Source: Pseudomonadota bacterium (GTDB lineage: Bacteria > Pseudomonadota > Gammaproteobacteria > Steroidobacterales > Steroidobacteraceae). Taken from it: a stretch of 32,383 nt of DNA. The number at the start of each line of letters is the position of its first letter. The stretch's first letter is position 1. The position numbers and the translations under genes were made by a program. This document shows positions 1-9,400 of the stretch, in pieces. The notes under the pieces are model-generated. The model was not told the origin of the DNA. It did no database searches and saw only the letters and a list, made by a program, of their open reading frames with translations. The stretch lies in the NCBI GenBank assembly GCA_003242275.1, contig QGUX01000001.1, positions 1 to 32,383 of the forward strand, written 5' to 3'.

Positions 1-60
1 TCTCATGTACCCCACCCTCGAGAGTTTCCCCTCCTTTTTCCTCGTCACCGTCATATTTGT
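1..60. other. AT-rich left end, probably not native sequence
   Basis: The first roughly 60 bases are pyrimidine- and AT-rich compared with the GC-rich DNA that follows. The ureE reading frame stays UreE-like until about base 62 and then meets a stop in this segment. This suggests a vector, linker or poor-quality end rather than genome. It could instead be a true chromosomal break in ureE, which the sequence alone cannot exclude. Confidence 0.5.
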
Positions 61-284
61 TTAAGAGGCCGCGCGGCGACCACCTCGACGATGCGGCCGT
101 CACTGGCCTGCAGCCGGTCACCGCCGCGCAGCACGGTGCCGCGCGGCAGCGTCAGGCCGATCTCCTCGCCGTCCTCCAGGCGCGCCAGCAGGCGGCTGCG
201 CTGCCGCAGCTCGAACGGCAGCACCAGCCGCGAGTCGGCGCGGCCGGGAACGTGGGAGATGCTGGTGACGGTCAGTCGGGCCAT
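51..284 (-). CDS. ureE: Urease accessory protein UreE, truncated by the window end
   Basis: UreE is the nickel metallochaperone that delivers Ni(II) to the UreDFG-urease activation complex in the cytoplasm. Only the N-terminal domain is present: 77 residues, starting [11 protein letters not shown], against about 150-170 for the family. The segment with basic side chains, [23 protein letters not shown], split here as [10 protein letters not shown] and [13 protein letters not shown], and the following [10 protein letters not shown] are typical of the UreE N-terminal domain. The metal-binding C-terminal domain is missing. The last few residues and the stop come from the odd left-end sequence, so the truncation is probably an end artefact. 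The start is 20 bases after the ureC stop, with a GGAGGAGGA-type ribosome site. ureF, if present, would be expected beyond the left edge. Confidence 0.85.
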   Translation of the reverse strand: MARLTVTSISHVPGRADSRLVLPFELRQRSRLLARLEDGEEIGLTLPRGTVLRGGDRLQASDGRIVEVVAARPLKQI

Positions 285-304
285 GGATCCTCCTCCTCGC
301 CGCG

Positions 305-2004
<1,700 letters not shown>

Positions 2005-2008
<4 letters not shown>

Positions 2009-2319
2009 AGCGACCCCATTACGCGGCCCTGGAAGCCGTACACGATGCCTTTGCCCGCCAGCCTCACCAGCGTCACCGTACGCGTCTGGCCGGGTTCGAA
2101 GCGCACGGCGGTGCCGGCCGGGATGTCGAGGCGGAAGCCGCGCGCCGCGGCGCGGTCGAATGCCAGCGCCTGGTTGGTCTCGAAGAAGTGGTAGTGCGAG
2201 CCCACCTGCACGGGGCGGTCGCCGGTATTGGCGACGGTGAGTTCGATCCGCTCCCGTCCGGCATTGATCTCGATGCTGCCCGGTTCGGGCAGCAGTTCGC
2301 CGGGAATGATCTGCGCCAT
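2005..2319 (-). CDS. ureB: Urease subunit beta
   Basis: Structural beta subunit of the UreABC trimer; it has no catalytic residues but is needed for assembly and UreE/UreF docking. The 104-residue protein begins [19 protein letters not shown] and contains the family signatures [21 protein letters not shown] and [12 protein letters not shown] near the end. Its stop overlaps the ureC start by four bases, and it begins 10 bases after ureA, so the three structural genes are tightly packed. Separate ureA and ureB genes are the usual bacterial arrangement, unlike the fused form of Helicobacter. Confidence 0.97.
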
Positions 2320-2329
2320 GACGGACCCC

Positions 2330-2632
2330 TCAGGTGATCGGTGAATGCACGGTGACCAGCTTGGTGCCGTCCGGGAACGTGGCTTCCACCTGCACCTCGG
2401 TGATCATCTCGGCCACGCCCTCCATCACGTCCTCGCGCGTCAGCAGCGTGGCGCCATGCGACATCAGCTCGGCCACGGTCCGCCCATCGCGCGCACCCTC
2501 GAGGATGGCGGCGCTGATGTAGGCCACCGCCTCGGGATAATTCAGCTTCAGGCCGCGGGCGCGGCGACGCTCGGCCAGCAGCGCGGCGGTGAACAGCAGC
2601 AGCTTGTCCTTCTCGCGTGGGGTCAGTTCCAC
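2330..2632 (-). CDS. ureA: Urease subunit gamma
   Basis: Smallest structural subunit of urease, 100 residues, the exact usual length. It begins [23 protein letters not shown] and includes [21 protein letters not shown] and the C-terminal [15 protein letters not shown], all typical of UreA. The start codon is GTG at 2632, 24 bases after the ureD stop. No other start fits the conserved N-terminus. It forms an operon with ureD upstream and ureB-ureC-ureE downstream. Confidence 0.97.
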   Translation of the reverse strand: MELTPREKDKLLLFTAALLAERRRARGLKLNYPEAVAYISAAILEGARDGRTVAELMSHGATLLTREDVMEGVAEMITEVQVEATFPDGTKLVTVHSPIT

Positions 2633-2656
2633 GGCTTCACGTCCTCGACTTGGATG

Positions 2657-3508
2657 TCAGGTGGCCCAGATGCGCGGCGGCACGGCCTCGCGCTGGAACA
2701 GGGCGGGACGCAGGGCGAGCCAGAGGCGCGTGAACAGGGCGCGCAGCGGTTCGGCCTGCAGGGACAGGGCGCGGCAGACGAGCACGTCCTCGACACGGGT
2801 CAGCGCGAAGCGCACGTCCGGCATCCGGATGGCGCGCAGCGGGGCAAGGTCCACGTCGGCGGCCGGCGTGGCCACCAGCGTGCCCAGCGCCTGCTGGCCG
2901 GCGAGCCCCCAGTGCGCGTGCAGGGCAGGTGAGGCGCCCCTGAGGCGCAGGCGGTCGAACAGCACGGGCCGGCCGTCGCGGTACAGCCGGAAGTCCGCGG
3001 CCAGCACGCCTTCGTGGAGGGATTCCCGGTTCGACGGGCGGCCGAGGCAGGTGAGTTCCCAGCCCAGGAAGCGCGCGCCGGCGTCGAGGCGCACCTCGGT
3101 GGCCGTGCGGGCGCGGGCGCCGTCGAACAGGATGGTTTCCTGGGGCAGCCACTCCAGCGCCGCGTCGTGCACATGCAGGATCTGGCGCAGGCGTGCCTCG
3201 GGATGCGGACCCGCGCGATAGAACCTGGTCGCCGCCGGCGTGGTGAGCACTGCATGCGATCCGGCAAGGCAGGTGAGTTCCAGCGCCAGGTCGTCGCCGC
3301 CGACGATGCCGCCCGGCGGATGCACCAGGTACACGTGGCAGGGGGCGCCCTCCGGATGGAAGGGGCGTTGCACCAGCAGCGGCCCGGTGTGCCGGCGCCG
3401 GACCAGCGCCGTGCGCGCGCCCACCGGCGCGAACTCCAGCGTGAGTCGCGCCTGCCACGCCCCATGCGCGGCGGCTTCCCGGGCGAGGGGCGCGGGCCGT
3501 GCGTTCAT
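2657..3508 (-). CDS. ureD: Urease accessory protein UreD (UreH)
   Basis: UreD binds apo-urease and with UreF and UreG forms the complex through which nickel reaches the active site. The 283 residues agree with the family length. Recognisable motifs are RRRHTGPLLVQRPFHPEG, VYLVHPPGGIVGGDDL and the TPAATRFYR segment. The ATG at 3508 overlaps the urtE stop by four bases, so the urease block is translationally joined to the transporter block. This direct joining supports one transcript for urea import and hydrolysis. Confidence 0.95.
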   Translation of the reverse strand: MNARPAPLAREAAAHGAWQARLTLEFAPVGARTALVRRRHTGPLLVQRPFHPEGAPCHVYLVHPPGGIVGGDDLALELTCLAGSHAVLTTPAATRFYRAGPHPEARLRQILHVHDAALEWLPQETILFDGARARTATEVRLDAGARFLGWELTCLGRPSNRESLHEGVLAADFRLYRDGRPVLFDRLRLRGASPALHAHWGLAGQQALGTLVATPAADVDLAPLRAIRMPDVRFALTRVEDVLVCRALSLQAEPLRALFTRLWLALRPALFQREAVPPRIWAT

Positions 3509-4200
3509 ACGGTGAGGTGTTCACGAACCACCTCGTCGGTGAGGTCCGAGATCGAGCCGCTGACCACCAGCCGGCCCTTGTCGAGGATGCGCAGGTGCGT
3601 GCCGATGCGCCGCGCGAAGGGCAGCTTCTGCTCCACCAGCAGCACGGTCAGGCCCTTCTCGCGGTTCAGCCGCGTGATCACGTCGCCGATCTCGCGCACG
3701 ATGTTGGGCTGGATGCCCTCGGTGGGCTCGTCCAGGATCAGCACCTGCGGGTCGATCACCAGCGCCCGACCAATGGCGAGCTGCTGCTGCTGGCCGCCGG
3801 AGAGGTCGCCGCCGCGGCGCTTTGCCATGCTCCTCAGCACCGGGAAGAGCTCGTAGATTTCATCCGGGATGTCGCGCCGGCCGTCGCGGCGCGCGGCCAG
3901 GCCGGTGCGCAGGTTCTCCTCCACGGTGAGCTGCGAGAAGATCTCGCGGCCCTGCGGCACGTAGCCGATGCCGATGCGCGCGCGGCGGGTGGCCGGCTCG
4001 CGCGTGAGGTCCACGTCGCCGCAGCGGATGGTGCCGCTGGCCACCGGCGTCAGGCCCATCAGGCAGCGCAGCAGCGTGGTCTTGCCCATGCCGTTGCGTC
4101 CCATCAGCACGGTGCAGGAGCCAGGCGGCACGTCGAGGTCCACGTCCCAGAGGATGTGGCTGCCGCCGTAGAACTGGTTGAGACCGCGGATCTCGATCAT
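3505..4200 (-). CDS. urtE: Urea ABC transporter ATP-binding protein UrtE
   Basis: LivF-type ATPase of the high-affinity urea importer UrtABCDE, at the inner face of the cytoplasmic membrane. The 231 residues contain Walker A GRNGMGKTT (34-42), the ABC signature LSGGQQQQLAIGRAL (133-147), Walker B VLILDEPTEGI (153-163), and VEQ where many ABC proteins have a switch histidine, which is normal in LivF/UrtE proteins. EGIQPNIV after Walker B is characteristic of UrtE. I chose ATG at 4200 because it starts the conserved domain (MIEIRGLNQFYGGSHIL) and overlaps the urtD stop by four bases. Longer upstream readings run through urtD and have no support. Confidence 0.95.
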   Translation of the reverse strand: MIEIRGLNQFYGGSHILWDVDLDVPPGSCTVLMGRNGMGKTTLLRCLMGLTPVASGTIRCGDVDLTREPATRRARIGIGYVPQGREIFSQLTVEENLRTGLAARRDGRRDIPDEIYELFPVLRSMAKRRGGDLSGGQQQQLAIGRALVIDPQVLILDEPTEGIQPNIVREIGDVITRLNREKGLTVLLVEQKLPFARRIGTHLRILDKGRLVVSGSISDLTDEVVREHLTV

Positions 4201-5123
4201 GACTCGCCCAGGTAGACCTCGATCACGCGCGGGTCGGCCTGCACCTCGTCCATGGTGCCCTCGGCCAGCACGCTGCCCTGGTGCAATACCGTCACCTTGC
4301 GGGCGATGCGGCGCACGAACTCCATGTCGTGCTCCACCACGATCACCGAATGCGCGCCGGCCAGCGATACCAGCAGCTCGGCGGTGCGCTCCACTTCCTG
4401 CGGTGTCATGCCGGCCACGGGTTCGTCCACCAGCAGCAGGCGCGGGTTCTGCATCAGCAGCATGCCGATCTCCAGCCACTGCTTCTGGCCGTGCGAGAGC
4501 ACGCCGGCCGGGCGATCGGCCTCGCCGGCGAGCCCGATCAGGCGCAGCACCTCGCTGATGCGGTCGCGCTGCTCGTCGGTGAGCCTGGCCACGAGATTGC
4601 GCCACACCGACCGGCTGCCGGCCAGCGCGAGCTCCAGGTTCTCGAAGGCGGTGTGCTTCTCGAACACCGTGGGCTTCTGGAACTTGCGGCCGATGCCGGC
4701 TTCGGCGATCTCCGGCTCGGTGAGCGCCAGCAGGTCCAGCGTCTGGCCGAACCAGGCCGAGCCGTGGTCGGGTCGGGTCTTGCCGGTGATGACATCCATC
4801 ATCGTGGTCTTGCCGGCGCCATTGGGGCCGATGATGCAGCGCAGTTCGCCGGTGGCCACGTACAGCGTGAGCGAGTTCAGTGCCTTGAAGCCGTCGAAGG
4901 AGACCGTCAGGTCCTCCAGGTACAGGATCACGCCGTGGGAGGCATCGGGACCCATGTCCACGGGATCCCCCGTGAGCAGCGCGCCGCTGCGCGGCGGCGG
5001 GCCGCTGCTGCGCGAACGACCGGTGAGGCGGACCAGCGCCTCGGCCATGCGCATGGCCGGCGTGACCTCGGGAAACATCTGCGCCGGGCGCGGCGGCAGC
5101 TTGGCGGAACCAGGGACCTGCAT
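4197..5123 (-). CDS. urtD: Urea ABC transporter ATP-binding protein UrtD
   Basis: LivG-type ATPase partner of UrtE. The protein has Walker A GPNGAGKTT (99-107), signature LSHGQKQWLEIGM (209-221), Walker B LLLVDEPVAGM (229-239) and the switch histidine in VVEHDME (H265). TGKTRPDHGSAWFG and GIGRKFQKPTVFE are typical of UrtD. With the chosen ATG at 5123 it is 308 residues, about 55 longer than usual because of a low-complexity, probably unstructured N-terminus. The ATG is chosen because it overlaps the urtC stop (TGATG), implying coupling. An internal ATG at 4955 would give the usual length but lacks a clear ribosome site. Confidence 0.93.
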   Translation of the reverse strand: MQVPGSAKLPPRPAQMFPEVTPAMRMAEALVRLTGRSRSSGPPPRSGALLTGDPVDMGPDASHGVILYLEDLTVSFDGFKALNSLTLYVATGELRCIIGPNGAGKTTMMDVITGKTRPDHGSAWFGQTLDLLALTEPEIAEAGIGRKFQKPTVFEKHTAFENLELALAGSRSVWRNLVARLTDEQRDRISEVLRLIGLAGEADRPAGVLSHGQKQWLEIGMLLMQNPRLLLVDEPVAGMTPQEVERTAELLVSLAGAHSVIVVEHDMEFVRRIARKVTVLHQGSVLAEGTMDEVQADPRVIEVYLGES

Positions 5124-6244
5124 CAGGTGCTGCGCTCCGTGGTGGTGGCGCGGCGGCGGAAGTCCAGCATGCCCGCCACGCCATTGGGCAGGAGCAGCGT
5201 GGTCAGCACGAACAGCGCGCCGAGCAGGTACAGCCAGGCCGAGGGCAGGGCGGTGGTGAACCAGGTCTTGGCGTAGTTCACCAGCACGGCCCCGGCCACC
5301 GCGCCGTACAGGGTGCCGCGTCCGCCGATGGCCACCCAGATCACCACCTCGATGGAATTGATGGGCGAGAACTCGCTGGGATTGATGATGCCGACCTGCG
5401 GCACGTACAGCGCGCCGGCGATGCCGGCCAGCACGGCCGAGAACACGAACACCCACAGCTTGTAGGCCTCGACGCGGTAGCCAATGAAGCGCGTGCGGCT
5501 CTCTGCGTCGCGGATGGCACGAACCACGCGGCCGGTGCGGGAGCTGACCATCCAGCGGCACAGCAGGTAGCCGCCGGCCAGGGCGAGGACGCTGGCCACC
5601 AGCAGCGCGATGCGCGTGGTGGGTTGCTGCAGGCTGAAGCCGAGGATGTCCTTGAAGTCGGTGAAGCCGTTGTTGCCGCCGAAGCCCATGTCGTTGCGGA
5701 AGAACGCCAGCATCAGCGCGAACGTCATGGCCTGGGTGATGATGGACAGGTACACGCCGGTGACGCGGGAGCGGAAGGCGAACCAGCCGAACACGAAGGC
5801 CAGCAGGCCCGGCACCAGCATCATCATCAGCGCCGCGAACCAGAACATGTCGAAGCCGTGCCAGAACCACGGCAGCTCGGTCCAGTTCAGGAACACCATG
5901 AAGTCGGGCAGGACGGGGTGGCCGTACACGCCCCGGGTGCCGATCTGGCGCATCAGGTACATGCCCATGGCATAGCCGCCCAGGGCGAAGAAGGCGGCAT
6001 GGCCCAGCGACAGGATGCCGCAGAAGCCCCAGACCAGGTCCACCGACAGCGCCAGCAGCGCGTAGCACAGGTACTTGCCGATCAGCGTGACCACGTAGCT
6101 GGAAAGGTGCAGTGGCGAGTCCGCCGGTACCAACAGGTGCAGCACCGGTACCACGACGGCGGTGGCCGCCAGCAGGGCCAGCAGGATCTGGCCGCCGCGG
6201 TCGTTGCGCAGCCAGGCCGGCAGGAGGGAGGGGACATTGGCCAT
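5123..6244 (-). CDS. urtC: Urea ABC transporter permease UrtC
   Basis: LivM-type membrane subunit of the urea importer, 373 residues, the family length. A cytoplasmic N-terminus is followed by multiple hydrophobic segments. The motif SVDLVWGFCGILSLGHAAFFALGGYAMGMY (read as SVDLVWGFCGILSLGH followed by AAFFALGGYAMG) and the block GFGGNNGFTDFKDILG are diagnostic of UrtC. Near the C-terminus EVVIWVAIGGRGTLYGAVAGA is the conserved permease loop that contacts the ATPases. The gene starts one base after the urtB stop. The C-terminus ends shortly after the last membrane helix (RRRATTTERST). Confidence 0.95.
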   Translation of the reverse strand: MANVPSLLPAWLRNDRGGQILLALLAATAVVVPVLHLLVPADSPLHLSSYVVTLIGKYLCYALLALSVDLVWGFCGILSLGHAAFFALGGYAMGMYLMRQIGTRGVYGHPVLPDFMVFLNWTELPWFWHGFDMFWFAALMMMLVPGLLAFVFGWFAFRSRVTGVYLSIITQAMTFALMLAFFRNDMGFGGNNGFTDFKDILGFSLQQPTTRIALLVASVLALAGGYLLCRWMVSSRTGRVVRAIRDAESRTRFIGYRVEAYKLWVFVFSAVLAGIAGALYVPQVGIINPSEFSPINSIEVVIWVAIGGRGTLYGAVAGAVLVNYAKTWFTTALPSAWLYLLGALFVLTTLLLPNGVAGMLDFRRRATTTERST

Positions 6245-6245
6245 C

Positions 6246-7919
6246 TCAGCCCTCCGCCGCGCGGCCTTTCTGCGGGAACAGTCCCCGCGGCCGCCGCTGG
6301 ATGAACAGGATCAGCGCCACCAGCACCAGCACCTTGCCGAGCACGGCGCCCGCGAAGGGTTCGAGCAGCTTGTTGACCACACCCAGGGACAAGCCGCTGA
6401 TCAGCGTGCCCCACAGGTTGCCTACGCCGCCGAACACCACCACCATGAAGGAATCCACGATGTAGCTCTGGCCGAGGTTCGGGCCGACGTTGGTGAGCTG
6501 CGAGAGCGCCACGCCGGCCACGCCGGCGATGCCGGCGCCGAGGCCGAAGGTCATCGCGTCCACCCAGTCGGTGCGGATGCCCATGGCGCGCGCCATGGCG
6601 CGGTTCTGCGCCACCGCCCGCACGTGCAGGCCGAGCCGCGTGCGCTTCAGGACCAGCAGCAGGGCGATGAATACCAGCGCGGCGAACAGGATGATGTAGA
6701 TGCGCGACCAGGTGATGGCCAGCACTTCGTTGACCTGCCAGGAGCCGGCCATCCACTCCGGCGTCTGCACCGGGCGGTTGTTGGGGCTGAAGATGTCGCG
6801 CACCAGCTGCTGCAGCACCAGGCTGATGCCGAAGGTGGCCAGCAGCGTCTCCAGCGGCCGGCCGTACAGGAAGCGCACCACGCCGCGCTCGATCAGCACG
6901 CCCACCAGGCCTGCCACCAGGAACGCGACGGGAATGGCGATGAGCAGCGAGCTGCCAATGGCATTGGGCAGCAGCTGCTGCACCACGTACACGCTGTAGG
7001 CGCCCAGCATCATCAGCTCGCCATGCGCCATGTTGATGACCCCCATCACGCCGAAGGTGATGGCCAGGCCAATGCCGGCCAGCACCAGCACCGAGCCCAG
7101 CGACAGGCCGAAGAACAGCGTCTCGACGGTGCGGTAGAGCTGGCGTGAACCCTCGATGTCGCGCAGCGCCGTGCGGGCAGCCGCCAGCACGGCCGGATCG
7201 GCCTCGGCGGGACGGCCATCCTCACCGGGTTCGACCAGCGAGGAGAGGCGGTTGTACACCTCGGGGTGCAGGCTCCCGTGCAGGGTCTTCACCGCCGCGA
7301 GGCGCACGGCGGCATCGGGGCTGCCGGCGTCGACCAGCGCCAGCGCGATTTCCATCTCGCGGCGTACGGTGGCGTCGGTTTCGGTCCCGAGCTGCTGGCG
7401 CAGCAGCCCGGCGGAGGGCTCGTCCATGGCCCGCAGCATCTCCTTGACGGCGGCGAGGCGGATGGCGGTGTCGTCGCTGGCCAGGTCGAGCGTTGCGACC
7501 AGGCTGCGCAGTGAGCGGCGCAGCTGGTTGTTGAGGGTGATGCGGGAGAATTGCGAGGCCGGGGCGGCATCGAAGGGTTCCCCGGTGACGACGTCGGTGG
7601 TGTGCAGGGGATCGGCTTCCGCCTGCGCCGCCACGATGCGACGGTCGGCGGTGCGGAAGTAGAGCAGGCCGTTGAGCAGGGCCCGCAGCGCGCGATGGGC
7701 AGCGGGGCTGCCTTCGGCGGCCAGCCCATTGATGATCCGGCCTTTCTCGGAAAGGCTGGCGTCGGGCAGGGCGGCCAGCAGCGCCTCGAGCGAGGCGGGG
7801 ACCGCCGGCATTGCCGCGCCGGTGTCGGCGACCGGCGTGTCGCCGGTGGCCACGGTGGCCTCCTGGGCAGACAGGCAGGCCGGCAGCAGCAGCAGGCAGG
7901 ACAGGACGATTCGGATCAC
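6246..7919 (-). CDS. urtB: Urea ABC transporter permease UrtB
   Basis: LivH-type permease of the urea importer. The long N-terminal half is typical of UrtB: a signal peptide (VIRIVLSCLLLLPACLSAQ), then a periplasmic helical domain of about 240 residues containing HEAT-like AIRLAAVKEML and AVRLAAVKTLHGS repeats, then the membrane permease from about residue 265 with GVINMAHGELMMLGAYSVY and GLGAGIAGVAGVALSQ. I chose GTG at 7919 (557 residues): it begins the signal peptide and follows a GGAAGG ribosome site. Readings that start further upstream are arginine-rich nonsense overlapping urtA. A strong hairpin lies between urtA and this gene. Confidence 0.93.
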   Translation of the reverse strand: MIRIVLSCLLLLPACLSAQEATVATGDTPVADTGAAMPAVPASLEALLAALPDASLSEKGRIINGLAAEGSPAAHRALRALLNGLLYFRTADRRIVAAQAEADPLHTTDVVTGEPFDAAPASQFSRITLNNQLRRSLRSLVATLDLASDDTAIRLAAVKEMLRAMDEPSAGLLRQQLGTETDATVRREMEIALALVDAGSPDAAVRLAAVKTLHGSLHPEVYNRLSSLVEPGEDGRPAEADPAVLAAARTALRDIEGSRQLYRTVETLFFGLSLGSVLVLAGIGLAITFGVMGVINMAHGELMMLGAYSVYVVQQLLPNAIGSSLLIAIPVAFLVAGLVGVLIERGVVRFLYGRPLETLLATFGISLVLQQLVRDIFSPNNRPVQTPEWMAGSWQVNEVLAITWSRIYIILFAALVFIALLLVLKRTRLGLHVRAVAQNRAMARAMGIRTDWVDAMTFGLGAGIAGVAGVALSQLTNVGPNLGQSYIVDSFMVVVFGGVGNLWGTLISGLSLGVVNKLLEPFAGAVLGKVLVLVALILFIQRRPRGLFPQKGRAAEG

Positions 7920-7939
7920 GAGGCCTTCCAGTTGGCGGG

Positions 7940-7973
7940 CCACCCGGGCCCCGCGCGGGGCGGGGGCGGGTGG
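7940..7973 (-). promoter_or_regulatory. Stable intercistronic hairpin between urtA and urtB
   Basis: Between the urtA stop and the urtB ribosome site lies a perfect 14-base palindrome (7948-7961, GCCCCG/CGGGGC around a CG centre) flanked by an outer complementary pair CCACCC/GGGTGG (7940-7945 and 7968-7973). No T-run follows, so this is not an obvious intrinsic terminator. Such elements between a binding-protein gene and its permease genes often stabilise the upstream mRNA segment; that role is inferred here. Confidence 0.55.
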
Positions 7974-7989
7974 TCCTTTCGGGGCAGGA

Positions 7990-9321
7990 CTAGTAGTTCT
8001 GGCCGGAGCAGGTCTTCGTGACCTTGTTGTAGTTGCCGCACTTGAGCGTGACCCAGTCGGCTTCGGTGTCCTTGCTGCCTTCCAGGTAGTCCGACCACGC
8101 GTCGCCCGGCACCGCGTCGGGCGTCTTCCACACCACGTCGAACTGGCCGTCCGCACGCACCTCGCCGATCAGCACCGGCTTGGTCAGGTGGTGGTTGGGC
8201 AGCATCCTGGCGGTGCCGATGCCGGTGAGGTTGGGCACTTCCAGGCCGATGATGGCGTCGGCCACCGCGTCGGTGTCGGTGGTGCCGGCCTTCTCGACCG
8301 CCTTCACCCACAGCTGGAAGCCGATCACGTGCGCTTCCATCGGGTCGTTGAAGGTACGCTTGGGGTTGCCCGTGAAGGCGTGCCACTTCTGGATCCACTC
8401 CGAGTTCAGCGGCGTGGACACGCTCTGGAAGTAGTTCCAGGCGGCCAGGTGGCCGACCAGCGGCGAGGTGTCGAGGCCCGAAAGCTCCTCCTCACCCACG
8501 GAGAAGGCCACCACCGGGATGTCCTCGGCGGAGATCTTCTGCGCGGCCAGCTCCTTGTAGAAGGGCACGTTGGCATCGCCGTTGATGGTCGAGACCACCG
8601 CAGTCTTCTTGCCGGCCGAGCCGAACTTCTTGATCTCGGCCACGCGCGTCTGCCAGTCGGAGTGGCCGAAGGGCGTGTAATTGATCGAGATGTCGGCCGG
8701 GGCCACGCCCTTGGAGAGCAGGTAGGCTTCCAGGATCTTGTTGGTGGTGCGCGGGTACACGTAGTCCGTGCCTTCCAGCACCCAGCGCTTCACGCCCACC
8801 TCGTTCATCAGGTAGTCGACGGCCGGAATGGCCTGCTGGTTGGGTGCCGCGCCGGTGTAGAACACGTTCTTCGAGGATTCCTCGCCCTCGTACTGCACCG
8901 GGTAGAACAGCAGGCCGTTGTACTTCTCGAACACCGGCAGCACCGACTTGCGGGACACGCTGGTCCAGCAGCCGAACACCACGGCCACCTTGTCCTGCAC
9001 CAGCAGCTGCTCGGCCTTGGTGGCGAACAGCGGCCAGTCGGAGGCCGGATCGACCACGACGGCCTCGAGCTTCCTGCCCAGCACACCGCCCTTCTTGTTC
9101 TGTTCGTCGATGAGCATCAGCACCGTGTCCTTCAGCGTGGTCTCGCTGATCGCCATGGTGCCGGAGAGGGAGTGGAGGACGCCGACCTTGATGGTCTCGC
9201 CCGAGCCGCCGCCGGCGGCCGCCGTGCCGCCGGCCGATTCCGGCGACTTCGAACAGGCCGCCAGCACGGCCGAGGTGGCGAGGGCCACGGCCGTCTTGAT
9301 GAAGGTTCGTCTTGCGTTCAT
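7990..9321 (-). CDS. urtA: Urea ABC transporter substrate-binding lipoprotein UrtA
   Basis: Periplasmic urea-binding protein that feeds UrtBC. The 443-residue protein has a signal peptide with a twin-arginine-like motif (ARRTFIK, residues 3-9) and a lipobox (LAAC, cysteine 23), so it is probably exported by Tat and anchored as a lipoprotein. The mature part shows UrtA hallmarks: IKVGVLHSLSGTMAISE, GLLFYPVQYEGEESS, ITYTPFGHSDWQ-like NYTPFGHSDWQTRV, NGDANVPFYKE and the C-terminal KCGNYN. ATG at 9321 is chosen because it begins the signal peptide. It lies 79 bases from the porin stop, separated by a hairpin, and heads the urtABCDE block. Confidence 0.96.
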   Translation of the reverse strand: MNARRTFIKTAVALATSAVLAACSKSPESAGGTAAAGGGSGETIKVGVLHSLSGTMAISETTLKDTVLMLIDEQNKKGGVLGRKLEAVVVDPASDWPLFATKAEQLLVQDKVAVVFGCWTSVSRKSVLPVFEKYNGLLFYPVQYEGEESSKNVFYTGAAPNQQAIPAVDYLMNEVGVKRWVLEGTDYVYPRTTNKILEAYLLSKGVAPADISINYTPFGHSDWQTRVAEIKKFGSAGKKTAVVSTINGDANVPFYKELAAQKISAEDIPVVAFSVGEEELSGLDTSPLVGHLAAWNYFQSVSTPLNSEWIQKWHAFTGNPKRTFNDPMEAHVIGFQLWVKAVEKAGTTDTDAVADAIIGLEVPNLTGIGTARMLPNHHLTKPVLIGEVRADGQFDVVWKTPDAVPGDAWSDYLEGSKDTEADWVTLKCGNYNKVTKTCSGQNY

Positions 9322-9346
9322 GTATGGCTCCGTGAGTGGGTGGTGA

Positions 9347-9366
9347 GCCGGCCCTCGCGGGCCGGC
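9347..9366 (-). promoter_or_regulatory. GC-rich hairpin between porin and urtA
   Basis: A perfect 8-base stem GCCGGCCC/GGGCCGGC with a four-base loop lies between the porin stop and the urtA start. There is no T-run on either strand, so it is more likely an mRNA processing or stabilising element, or a leaky terminator, than a full terminator. It could set porin and urtA levels differently within one transcript. Confidence 0.5.
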
Positions 9367-9400
9367 CCTCGGTCCTGGGAGGGGCGGATCGCCCGCCGCC

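Noticed and set aside
9379..9391. Small GGGCG/CGCCC hairpin just after the porin stop
   Set aside because: Short stem with no T-run in GC-rich DNA; not distinguishable from chance.
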